Below, in pieces: positions 53,201-59,330 of a DNA stretch of 64,000 nt. The notes below the pieces were generated by a model. It was given only the letters and a program-made list of their open reading frames with translations. It had not been told where the DNA came from and made no database searches. The position numbers and the translations under genes are program-made. The stretch is taken from the NCBI RefSeq assembly GCF_018127925.1, contig NZ_CP072347.1:250501-314500 (forward strand). The letters run 5' to 3'. Positions within the stretch are counted from its first letter, which is position 1. Each line of letters starts with the position of its first letter. The DNA is from Prevotella melaninogenica (GTDB lineage: Bacteria > Bacteroidota > Bacteroidia > Bacteroidales > Bacteroidaceae).

Positions 53201-53677
53201 GTCGGTCTTAGGATTGATAAAAAACCACTCTGGCAGAACCATATTCAAATGTTTGATATTGTTCTTCAGGGAGATATAAGCATGCTTATCCCAGTTTACA
53301 TACCATGCCGAACGCACACCGATTCGTGGGTCGTCCCACTCACGAAAGTATTTCTGTGTCAGACTATCTGCCTTTCCAATAAATCGTTGTTTCTTAATCG
53401 TAGCCTTCGCATAGTTATTGTGCATCTTCTTCTCCTTGAAGAAGTCGCGGAACGACTTATAAAGCTTTGCCGTCTTGTTATCCTTCGTATAAGGTGATGA
53501 CGCTGTTACTGCATTTCGATAATCGTGACGGAAAGGCATCTGAGGACTTCCTTCCAAGGCAAACATTGCCAAGAAAACGATTCCTAACAATGAGAGAATC
53601 GTAAGAACGACGCGTAAGGTCCACTTAAAATAACTCCAGCGCTGACGGGAGTCTGTCTGAAAAACTTGCTTGCTCAT
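50276..53677 (-). CDS. Trifunctional membrane protein: GH18 hydrolase, NodB polysaccharide deacetylase and GT2 glycosyltransferase
   Basis: This protein has about 1133 residues from the ATG at 53677 (MSKQVFQTD); an in-frame ATG at 53704 is less likely. The order is: membrane span (about 24-45); YaaH-like GH18 domain (about 110-430) with GINLDLEE keeping Asp229 and Glu231 but with Ala and Asn at the first two Asp positions; NodB domain (about 495-690) with TFDDGPD (Asp507, Asp508) and the metal His pair NHTFTHHN; a second span; GT2 domain (about 790-1030) with PGYNEE, VDDGS, DADT, EDCD and QRIRW; and further spans at the C-terminus. The parts match polymerising, de-N-acetylating and trimming a beta-linked GlcNAc polymer, which suggests a PNAG-like or chitooligosaccharide product. 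The gene is monocistronic. Confidence 0.88.
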   Translation of the reverse strand: MSKQVFQTDSRQRWSYFKWTLRVVLTILSLLGIVFLAMFALEGSPQMPFRHDYRNAVTASSPYTKDNKTAKLYKSFRDFFKEKKMHNNYAKATIKKQRFIGKADSLTQKYFREWDDPRIGVRSAWYVNWDKHAYISLKNNIKHLNMVLPEWFFINPKTDKVEYRIDKQALRLMRRTGIPVLPMLTNNYNSDFHPEAIGRIMRDEKKRMVLINEIVGTCRRYGFAGINLDLEELNIQDNDLLVELLKDFSRVFHANGLYVTQAVAPFNEDYNMQELAKYNDYLFLMAYDEHSMGSQPGAVSSQRWVEKATDWAAKNVPNDKIVLGMATYGYDWANGEGGTTVSFDQTMAIAQDADAKVKFDDDTYNVNFSYQNTDDGKVHHVFFTDAATTFNIMRFGAEYHLAGYGLWRLGTEDKRIWRFYGKDMSWENVARMSVAKLMQLNGTDDVNFVGSGEVLEVTTEPHPGDISIRIDKDNRLISEEYYRALPSTYTIQRLGKCKDKQLVITFDDGPDSRWTPTVLSTLKKYNVPAAFFMVGLQMEKNLPLVKQVYEDGHTIGNHTFTHHNMIENSDRRSYAELKLTRMLIESVTGHSTILFRAPYNADADPTEHEEIWPMIVASRRNYLFVGEAIDPNDWQPNVTADQIYQRVIDGVHHEDGHIILLHDAGGSSRKPTLDALPRIIETLQHEGYQFISLEQYLGMDKQTLMPEINKGKAYYAMQTNLWLAEMIYHVSDFLTALFLVFLALGVMRLIFMYVLMIREKRAENRRHYAPIDAATAPTVSIIVPGYNEEVNIVRTITTLKQQDYPNLHIYFVDDGSKDHTLERVHEAFDNDDTVTVLAKKNGGKASALNYGIAACRSEYVVCIDADTQLKNDAVSRLMKHFIADTEKRVGAVAGNVKVGNQRNMLTYWQAIEYTSSQNFDRMAYSNINAITVVPGAIGAFRKEVIEAVGGFTTDTLAEDCDLTMSINEHGYIIENENYAVALTEAPETLRQFVKQRIRWCFGVMQAFWKHRSSLFAPSKKGFGLWAMPNMLIFQYIIPTFSPLADVLMLIGLFTGNALQIFFYYLIFLMIDASVSIMAYIFEGERLWVLLWVIPQRFFYRWIMYYVLFKSYLKAIKGELQTWGVLKRTGHVKG

Positions 53678-54118
53678 TGTTTCTTTTCTATTAAATGAAA
53701 GCAATAATTATTATCTATAGACATTCTTCTATAGATGATTTCTGTATCTCTAATTCTTTTTTCGGGTATTGTCCCACTATCTTGTTCCTTAGATATAAAC
53801 GTGGGAAGTGATTTGTTACTTCCTATCATAATAAGCGGATGACTTCTTTCACCTATAAGAATATAAAGGTTCTACGCATAAAGTGACAATCCGTCGATTG
53901 TATCTAAGAACAAAAAATGTTATCCTTCTCGATCTTACTTCCTGTGTTTTAAGCCGTTTTTGTTTCCTACATAAATCCAAGGAATGCTCTGTAGTACTGT
54001 TCTTCAAAACGATTATGCTCCGCTTCGCAGCCTGCAAGCTCTCTCCAACCTGTCATAACAAAGTCCTAATACCTTTCAGGAAGATGGAAAGGGCAAAAGG
54101 ATTTGCCTATTACAAGTG
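53678..54118. other. Long leader region before the trifunctional gene
   Basis: If the promoter at 54119-54148 is used, the message carries about 435 untranslated bases. I see no known riboswitch. Short frames on both strands have no start context or coding bias. Confidence 0.35.
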
Positions 54119-54148
54119 CAAAAGTACAATATTTCTTATAAAGACAAA
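54119..54148 (-). promoter_or_regulatory. Candidate promoter of the trifunctional polysaccharide gene
   Basis: On the minus strand TTTG (54148-54145) is followed after 18 bp by TACTTTTG (54126-54119), which matches TAnnTTTG. The spacing is one base short of the usual range. Confidence 0.5.
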
Positions 54149-54399
54149 CATAATTATATGAAAATAATAAGCCGCTCCCATTAAATGCGTAGACAGGTTA
54201 ATAGAATGAGAATAATCCGCATACATGGTATGCTTTCATCCAATAAGATTGTTTTATAAAGACTCAACACCCAACAACCATCACCCAACACCGGTATAAT
54301 TACCTCCAATTAGATGGTTTTACAAAACGGGATAAACTATATGATAAATGTAATTAGGTGCGATGTCTGTCTTTCTTCTACAAACAATTTATTCCCTAT

Positions 54400-54442
54400 T
54401 AGCCTAATTAGGCTATTTGGTTCAATTGGGCTAATTAGGCTA
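54400..54442. repeat. TAGCCTAATTAG inverted repeat
   Basis: TAGCCTAATTAG (54400-54411) and CTAATTAGGCTA (54431-54442) are perfectly complementary with a 19-base loop. The left arm is part of a 14-bp perfect palindrome, AGCCTAATTAGGCT (54401-54414). No gene is adjacent. Between 54150 and 54390 I see nothing else. Confidence 0.6.
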
Positions 54443-54479
54443 ATAACTTATTATTCTGTCATAATTTTTCACATCATAA

Positions 54480-54735
54480 TTTTGAATACATGCTCTTTTG
54501 GCTTCGAAAAGACTCCTAATTGGCTTGCAAAAGGTACCCTTTAAGCCCCTTACTAACGCCCTTTTGATGTCCAATTAAGCACCTTTTACTTTACCACTTT
54601 ATAACTAATTGATTTCCTTATGGTTACAAACCTACTTTTTGTATGTGTTTTTGCCGTTATTTATAGATGTCTTGCTTGAAATTATATAATGATTTTTCAA
54701 GCCCCTGCCTATAGATTTTCGAAGTCTTAAAATGA
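54480..54735 (-). repeat. GGGCGTTA intergenic element, copy 7
   Basis: It reads CCTTACTAACGCCCTTTTGA, CAATTAAGCACCTTTTACTT, then TTATAACTAATTGATTTCCT and GGTTACAAACCTACTTTTTG, and ends in GATTTTCGAAGTCTTAAAAT. It aligns over about 230 bp with the complement of copy 6 at 48728-48960. From 54740 to 55070 no feature is recognised. Confidence 0.78.
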
Positions 54736-55075
54736 AAAGGGGTTCAATGTCATAGGATGATAAAAGAGTAAATAGTTGACTGTCTTGACTATGTTTTTAT
54801 TTAGTGACTAACTTTGCTTCTTCCATTAAATCAATACGGAAAGCGTCCACACATTTAACGGAAGAACCAACAATCAGCTTCCACTAACAAAGCCCCCTCG
54901 CATTTGCTTGCCTACCGCTCCGCCCTACTCTATTCACGAAAACAATAGGATTCTTGCGGTATTCAAGCACATTCCGTTAAGAAAACATACCCTCAAAAGG
55001 TCAACTTTACACTAATCATCGCCTTTGATATATATCAAGAAACAACCGATAGAATGATATTTTTCATCGTTTAAT

Positions 55076-55106
55076 TTTGATAATCTGAATATTATCCATA
55101 CCTTTG
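55076..55106 (+). promoter_or_regulatory. Consensus promoter of the candidate noncoding RNA
   Basis: TTTG (55076-55079), 19 bp, TACCTTTG (55099-55106). This is one of the two best matches to the Bacteroidota consensus in the window (the tRNA-Arg promoter is the other), with no gene following for 500 bp. Confidence 0.78.
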
Positions 55107-55112
55107 CATTGT

Positions 55113-55325
55113 AATTCAAGAGAAACATATCTGGTTACAAGGTTTTAGACTTTACAGGTATTCAAGATTGCTCAGGATTATTATTGAAAAAGAAGATTTG
55201 TTTAGGTTAGTAATAGATTTAGGTTTTTAGTTATATTTTAGGTAAAGATTGTAGAAATATTATCGTCGTGAGACGGTGGTTATTCGGAGATAACGGAAGA
55301 GCAATTGCTCTGCCGTTTCTTTTTA
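55113..55325 (+). ncRNA. Candidate noncoding RNA or orphan leader with intrinsic terminator
   Basis: This transcript of about 210 bases is defined by the consensus promoter and by a strong terminator at 55292-55325. It contains no frame of useful length. It is U/G-rich with recurring GGTT(A/T)AG motifs (TTTAGGTTAGTAATAGATTT and AGGTTTTTAGTTATATTTTA). A short hairpin, CGTC-GTGA-GACG, with a GNRA-type loop lies at 55264-55275. It might be a small RNA, or the leader of a gene since replaced by the insertion sequence 230 bp downstream; I have a weak impression of similarity to leaders of Bacteroidota RNA-binding-protein genes. It does not fit tRNA, tmRNA or 4.5S RNA. Confidence 0.5.
55292..55325 (+). 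terminator. Intrinsic terminator of the candidate noncoding RNA
   Basis: AACGG and CCGTT close a stem that continues into the palindrome AGAGCAATTGCTCT with one mismatch, followed by TTTCTTTTT. It is among the strongest terminators in the window. Confidence 0.85.
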
Positions 55326-55359
55326 TATATACCCCAACTATAATTCAGAATTCATAATT

Positions 55360-55557
55360 CACAATTTATAATTATGATTACTACTGTTAGCTGTGGTTTA
55401 TTGCCACAATTAACTCGTAAACTCGTAAACTTGTCAACTCGTCAACTCCAAATTATGATTACCGATGTTAGCTGTGGTTTATTGCTACAATTAACTCGTC
55501 AACCTGTCAACTCGTCAACTACCCATATCATAAAGTTCAATGTTCAAACCTCAAAGT
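55360..55557. repeat. Short octamer and direct repeats at the ISL3 target
   Basis: ATGATTACTACTGTTAGCTG and a variant (ATGATTACCGATGTTAGCTG) begin at 55373 and 55454, each followed by TYGTNNAC octamers. A TTCAAAG array starts at 55533 and is interrupted by the ISL3-type element. Confidence 0.65.
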
Positions 55558-55619
55558 GGCTCAGTAGAAAAAAGGTGGGGAAATTTTCTTAATTAATATA
55601 TTTTTCTTTCCTTTGTATC

Positions 55620-56006
55620 ATGGAAGAAAAATATCTATATCATTTAGCCGAATTCGTTTTACCCAGTGATGTATTACATTATTTCTCTATTGTTAAGATA
55701 GAGTCTGATACTTCATTGTTACGTATTTATCTTGATGAGAAGATGGAGAAAGAACTTTCCGATGATCTTCATTTTGAATCAAAAGGCTTTATGGAAGCTG
55801 TCGAGGTGACGGACTTTCCGATTCGTGACCATAAGGTTATTTTGGTTCTTCGTCGACGTCGCTGGATAGATATTCGTACAGGTAAGAGTTTCTCTCTTCC
55901 CTTGCAGATAGATATTACAGCCTCCGGCACTCGTTATTCCAAAGAGTTCGGAGCTTTTTTAAAAGAAACGTATGGAGACATCCCCAGTGACCTGCCGTAC
56001 GCTTGA
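55620..56006 (+). CDS. ISL3-type transposase, N-terminal protein
   Basis: This 128-residue protein corresponds to the separate N-terminal region seen in ISAon1-like members of the ISL3 group. It ends with FLKETYGDIPSDLPYA and overlaps the main transposase frame by 35 bp. It is basic in the middle (VILVLRRRRWIDIRTGKSF) and probably takes part in DNA binding. It starts 62 bp inside the element, behind an AT-rich stretch with CCTTTGTATC. I see no decay. Confidence 0.8.
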   Translation: MEEKYLYHLAEFVLPSDVLHYFSIVKIESDTSLLRIYLDEKMEKELSDDLHFESKGFMEAVEVTDFPIRDHKVILVLRRRRWIDIRTGKSFSLPLQIDITASGTRYSKEFGAFLKETYGDIPSDLPYA

Positions 56007-56964
56007 GGAATTCTATCATATCAATGGACGTAGTTTTGAGAAACAATACAAGGAAACATTAAGCGGTTACAGGTCCTGGGATCAGTTGTCTCATGCTCAG
56101 AAGTGGCTTCTCTTTGAGGATAATATTGGTAAGAACATAGCAATAGACGAGACATCCTTGTCCAATGGTGAACTCTATACGATTATCACTAATAGGGACA
56201 AACACGGCAAGCAAGGATGTCTTGTAGCCATTGTTGCTGGAACCAAATCCTTGGATGTCTGCAAGGTATTGGATAAGATAGATGAGAAGAAACGGGAAGC
56301 TGTAGAAGAGGTCACCTTGGACTTGTCCGATAGTATGCGTAAGATTGTAAGGCATTGTTTTCCAAAAGCTAAACGAGTGATTGATCGCTTTCATATACAG
56401 AAACTTGCAAGTGATGCCGTGCAACAGATGAGAATAGAGTATCGCTGGGCAGCTTTACAGCAAGCAAATGACGAGAAAGAGAATGCGAAGTTAGAAAAGA
56501 TAGCGTATCAACCACTGACTTTTGAAAATGGAGATACACGTAGTGAACTGCTGGTAAGAAGTAGGTACCTGTTGTTCAAATCATCAGAGAAATGGACTGA
56601 TGAACAGAAGCTAAGAGCCAAAATACTGTTCAGAGAATATCCTGACATTAAAAAGGCTTACGGTTTATCACATTCGCTAAGAATGATTTTTGCTAAGAAT
56701 ACTATCAAAGATGCAGCCAGACTATCATTGGCAAAATGGTATAATAACGTCGCAGAAGCTGGCTTTCATTCCTTTAATGTCATTGCTGCAACTTTCTACG
56801 AACATTACGAAGACATACTTAACTTTTATATTAACAGATCTACAAACGCTGCTGCGGAATCCTTCAATGCAAAAATAAAACTATTTAGGGCTAACTTAAG
56901 AGGAGTTGTAGATAAAAGTTTCTTTCTTTTTAGACTTGCCAAACTATATGCCTTTCCCCACTAA
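55972..56964 (+). CDS. ISL3-type DDE transposase
   Basis: A 330-residue catalytic protein. Acidic candidates follow the ISL3 order: Asp in NIAIDETSLSNGEL, Asp in RVIDRFHIQKLAS and Glu in NAAAESFNAKIKLFR near the C-terminus. The frame is shifted +1 relative to the upstream protein, with the ATG inside its last codons, so translation by coupling from the first frame is the simplest explanation. The stop is 14 bp from the right end of the element. All parts are intact. Confidence 0.88.
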   Translation: METSPVTCRTLEEFYHINGRSFEKQYKETLSGYRSWDQLSHAQKWLLFEDNIGKNIAIDETSLSNGELYTIITNRDKHGKQGCLVAIVAGTKSLDVCKVLDKIDEKKREAVEEVTLDLSDSMRKIVRHCFPKAKRVIDRFHIQKLASDAVQQMRIEYRWAALQQANDEKENAKLEKIAYQPLTFENGDTRSELLVRSRYLLFKSSEKWTDEQKLRAKILFREYPDIKKAYGLSHSLRMIFAKNTIKDAARLSLAKWYNNVAEAGFHSFNVIAATFYEHYEDILNFYINRSTNAAAESFNAKIKLFRANLRGVVDKSFFLFRLAKLYAFPH

Positions 56965-56978
56965 ATATCTACTGCCCC

Positions 56979-57003
56979 CTCAAAGTTCAAAGGTAAAAGT
57001 TCG
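56979..57003. repeat. Right part of the heptamer array interrupted by the ISL3-type element
   Basis: CTCAAAGTTCAAAGG continues the array left of the element; its first 8 bases are the target duplication. Confidence 0.7.
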
Positions 57004-57008
57004 GAAAA

Positions 57009-57042
57009 CAAAAAAAGGAATACTCTCCCGAGTATTCCTTTT
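57009..57042 (-). terminator. Intrinsic terminator of tRNA-Arg
   Basis: AAAAGGAATACTC and GAGTATTCCTTTT form a perfect 13-bp stem with a 4-base loop, and on the minus strand it is followed by a T-rich run. It starts one base after the tRNA end. Confidence 0.9.
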
Positions 57043-57043
57043 G

Positions 57044-57117
57044 TGATTCCGACAGGATTCAAACCTGTAACCTCTTGATCCGTAGTCAAGTGCTCTATTC
57101 AGTTGAGCTACGGAACC
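57044..57117 (-). tRNA. tRNA-Arg (anticodon ACG)
   Basis: The 74-base gene on the minus strand folds into a cloverleaf: acceptor GGTTCCG with CGGAATC (one G-U pair), a D-arm with AGCTCAACTGAATAGAGC, anticodon stem CTTGA/TCAAG around the loop CTACGGA (anticodon ACG, reading CGN after deamination of A34), and a T-arm with ACAGGTTTGAATCCTGT. The discriminator base is A. The CCA end is not encoded. Promoter and terminator are both present. Confidence 0.96.
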
Positions 57118-57171
57118 ATTATTATGGTCGCAACAGATAATAACTAAGTTGTCATTTCTGAATTGCGAGTG

Positions 57172-57203
57172 CAAAGGTATTGCTTTTTATTCGTTCCACC
57201 AAA
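57172..57203 (-). promoter_or_regulatory. Promoter of tRNA-Arg
   Basis: On the minus strand TTTG (57203-57200), 20 bp, TACCTTTG (57179-57172): a full consensus promoter 55 bp before the tRNA. Confidence 0.8.
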
Positions 57204-57222
57204 TGTTTAGCAATCTTTTTTA

Positions 57223-57867
57223 TTATTTTTTTTCGTCTTCATCTTGTAAAGTGGGGAGCGAGATGTGATAACCCACTGCAATAAAACGAATTAAACAGAT
57301 TGCAAGGAATGTCACAATAACTGTTATCGGAAGTGGTATTCCGAGCGAGAAGAGTGCCCAATAGATGAGTCCGCCACCCACACTTGCCACGGCGTAGATC
57401 TCTTTGTGGAAGATTACGGGGATATTGTTCAGCAATACGTCACGGATAACACCACCTGCCACACCAGTGATACAACCCATGATGATGGCTACCCAGAAGG
57501 GGTGTCCTAATGCGATTGTCTTCTGAATACCCGCAATAGTAAAGAGTGCCAAGCCGAGTGTATCGAAGACGAACCACGCATTGCTAAGGCGTTGAATCCA
57601 CCTACGCGACAAGATGACGAGGAAGAGCGCCAGACCTGTACAAAGAACGTACATGATGTTTGCCATCCAGAACGGGCGCACGCCTAACATAGTGTCACGA
57701 AGCGTACCGCCACCAATAGCGACGGCAAAGCCACAGACATAACCTCCGAACCAGTCGAAGTGTTTCTGTGCGGCATGGCGGATGCCCGATATGGCAAACG
57801 CAAACGTTCCGAGAAACTCCAGTATCACCTGAAGTGTACGGACAAGATGTGGATCAGTGTAGATCAT
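57223..57867 (-). CDS. TRIC/UPF0126-family membrane protein
   Basis: This protein has about 214 residues from the ATG at 57867 (MIYTDPHLVRTLQ). The open frame extends to 57939, but those codons come from the GC-rich palindrome (LPLRGGSGWGF). It has seven hydrophobic segments in two repeats, each with the UPF0126 signature of a Gly-rich loop: FAVAIGGGTLRDTMLG and GCITGVAGGVIRDVLLNNIP. The family includes the prokaryotic trimeric intracellular cation channels, which conduct K+ and related ions. The location is the inner membrane. The physiological role in Bacteroidota is not established. It is transcribed in the same direction as the tRNA but is probably a separate unit. Confidence 0.9.
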   Translation of the reverse strand: MIYTDPHLVRTLQVILEFLGTFAFAISGIRHAAQKHFDWFGGYVCGFAVAIGGGTLRDTMLGVRPFWMANIMYVLCTGLALFLVILSRRWIQRLSNAWFVFDTLGLALFTIAGIQKTIALGHPFWVAIIMGCITGVAGGVIRDVLLNNIPVIFHKEIYAVASVGGGLIYWALFSLGIPLPITVIVTFLAICLIRFIAVGYHISLPTLQDEDEKK

Positions 57868-57879
57868 ATTTGAATTAAA

Positions 57880-58160
57880 AAGGAAGCCCCACCCCGACCC
57901 TCCCCGAAGGGGGAGGGAGGCAAACAGGATAAGGTTCACTATACATTCTTCGTAAGTATTAAGTATATCTCCTCATTGTTGTGCAATAAAGAAATCTAAT
58001 TTACATATTATAATTACTTAACCCCTCCATGTAAGCTATGCTCATTAGCTGCATAAACTTAGAGTACTACCCATAACTATCTGCACTCCCCTCCTTTCGG
58101 AGGGGCTGGGGGAGGCTTTCTCCCTCCCCCTTCGGGGAGGGTCGGGGTGGGGCTTTACAC
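57880..58160. repeat. GC-rich palindromes between the channel and dehydrogenase genes
   Basis: A palindrome CCCGACCCTCCCCGAAGGGGGAGGG lies at about 57892-57919 (close to the start of the channel gene), and a larger one (CCCCTCC...GGAGGGG, CCCTCCCCCTTCGGGGAGGG) lies at 58087-58153, running into the stop of the dehydrogenase gene. The 160 bp between them are AT-rich and empty. Confidence 0.7.
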
Positions 58161-59105
58161 CACGTTCTGTGGTTCCCCTGCTATAAACTTCTTAATATTC
58201 TCAACGCAGATAGCCATTAGGCGCTCACGTGCCTCACGTGTTGCCCACGCAATATGTGGAGTGATGAAGGCATTAGGCTGACGGAATAGCGGATTGTCTG
58301 CACGAGGTGGCTCCTCAGTCATTACGTCGGCACAATAAGCACCGAGCTGACCACTCTCAAGGGCATCGGCAACAGCCTGATCGTCGACAAGTCCGCCACG
58401 TCCGGTATTGATAAGGATGGCACCACGACGTACCTTCTTCAGTGTCTCGGCATTGATCATACCAGCGTTCTCCGCTGTCAAAGGACAGTGCAAGGTGATG
58501 ACGTCAGACGTACTGAGCAAGCCTTCAAGGGTTGTCTTACGGATACATTCTGGTAGGTCGCTACTGTTCTTGCTGGTGCAAGCTGAGATATCCATACCCA
58601 GAGCATGTGCAATCATTGCCACCTTCTGACCGATGTTGCCCAAGCCAACGATACCGAGTGTCTTACCAGCGAGTTCCATGAGTGGTGTGTCCCAGTAGCA
58701 GAAGTCCTGCTGCTTGCTCCACTCGCCACGGCGTACAGCCTCAGCATAATGGTCGACATGTGTGGTAGCGTTCAAGAGAAGGGCGAAGACATGCTGTGCA
58801 ACGCTATCCGTACTATATGCAGGGATGTTGCATACGACGACGCCCCGCTCGCGTGCAGCCTCAACATCAATATTGTTATATCCTGTTGCTAACTCACCGA
58901 TATACTTCAATTGTGGCAGTTGGTCGAGTACTTCACGGGTGATATTAATCTTATTGATAAGAATACCGTCCGCATCCTTAGCTCGCTCAATAACTTGTTC
59001 CTGACTTGTGCGCTCATAGATAACGCACTCTGCTATTTCCTTTATCGGTTCCCATGAAAGGTCACCTGGGTTGACTGCATGGCAGTCGAGAATTACTATT
59101 TTCAT
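58155..59105 (-). CDS. D-2-hydroxyacid dehydrogenase (glycerate/hydroxypyruvate type)
   Basis: This 316-residue cytoplasmic NAD(P)-dependent oxidoreductase has a substrate-binding lobe around a Rossmann domain with GIVGLGNIGQKV (NAD motif), the conserved Arg in LINTGRGGLVDD, Glu in DVMTEEPP and the catalytic His in FITPHIAWAT. The overall pattern (ELATGYNNIDVEAARERGVVVCN, AYSTDSVAQHVFALLL) is close to glycerate dehydrogenase HprA, but related enzymes use other 2-oxoacids and the substrate is not certain. The gene is monocistronic; GC-rich palindromes lie on both sides. Confidence 0.9.
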   Translation of the reverse strand: MKIVILDCHAVNPGDLSWEPIKEIAECVIYERTSQEQVIERAKDADGILINKINITREVLDQLPQLKYIGELATGYNNIDVEAARERGVVVCNIPAYSTDSVAQHVFALLLNATTHVDHYAEAVRRGEWSKQQDFCYWDTPLMELAGKTLGIVGLGNIGQKVAMIAHALGMDISACTSKNSSDLPECIRKTTLEGLLSTSDVITLHCPLTAENAGMINAETLKKVRRGAILINTGRGGLVDDQAVADALESGQLGAYCADVMTEEPPRADNPLFRQPNAFITPHIAWATREARERLMAICVENIKKFIAGEPQNVV

Positions 59106-59123
59106 GTTTGTTGGGTGTTAGAA

Positions 59124-59330
59124 CCTCTCCCCCAACCCCTCCCCAAAAGGGAGGGGAGTGCCTAACGGGGTACAGTTTGGTTGGGTTTGAGGCACAATTT
59201 GATTGGGTTTAGGGTACAATTTAGTGAGCTTTCGCTACATATTATTACTATCATAAGGGGAGACATAGGGAGATAACACTCCGTTAGGTGCTCCCCTCCT
59301 TTGGAGGGGTTGGGGGAGGTACCAACTCAT
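59124..59330. repeat. GC-rich palindromes, one reaching into rarA
   Basis: Palindromes lie at about 59124-59163 (CCCCCAACCCCTCCCC...GGGAGGGGAG) and 59281-59325 (GCTCCCCTCCTTTGGAGGGG). Between them GGTTGGGTTTGAGGCACAATTTG-type units of about 26 bp repeat three times. The second palindrome encodes the last residues of RarA. Confidence 0.72.

Larger units (their letters stand above)
55558..56978 (+). mobile_element. Complete ISL3-family insertion sequence with 8-bp target duplication
   Basis: Imperfect terminal repeats read GGCTCAGTAGA...GTGGGGAAA on the left (from 55558) and GGGGCAGTAGA...GTGGGGAAA on the complement of the right end (to 56978). The 8-bp sequence CTCAAAGT is present on both sides (55550-55557 and 56979-56986), and 8 bp is the duplication length usual for this family. 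The 1421-bp length fits. Two overlapping transposase frames are inside. The target is a TTCAAAG-type heptamer array. Confidence 0.9.

Noticed and set aside
53849-54161. Small frames (60-90 codons) in the gap upstream of the trifunctional gene
   Set aside because: There is no promoter, domain or coding bias, and the candidate promoter of the downstream gene runs through them.
55940-56010. Programmed frameshift joining the two ISL3-type frames at the T-run before AAAAG
   Set aside because: A -1 shift there would enter the wrong frame; +1 or -2 would be needed. The second frame has its own ATG in the overlap, and a separate N-terminal protein is normal for this group.
57868-57939. Longer N-terminus for the TRIC-family protein
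   Set aside because: The added residues (SLPLRGGSGWGF) are translated GC-rich palindrome. The ATG at 57867 gives the usual family start.
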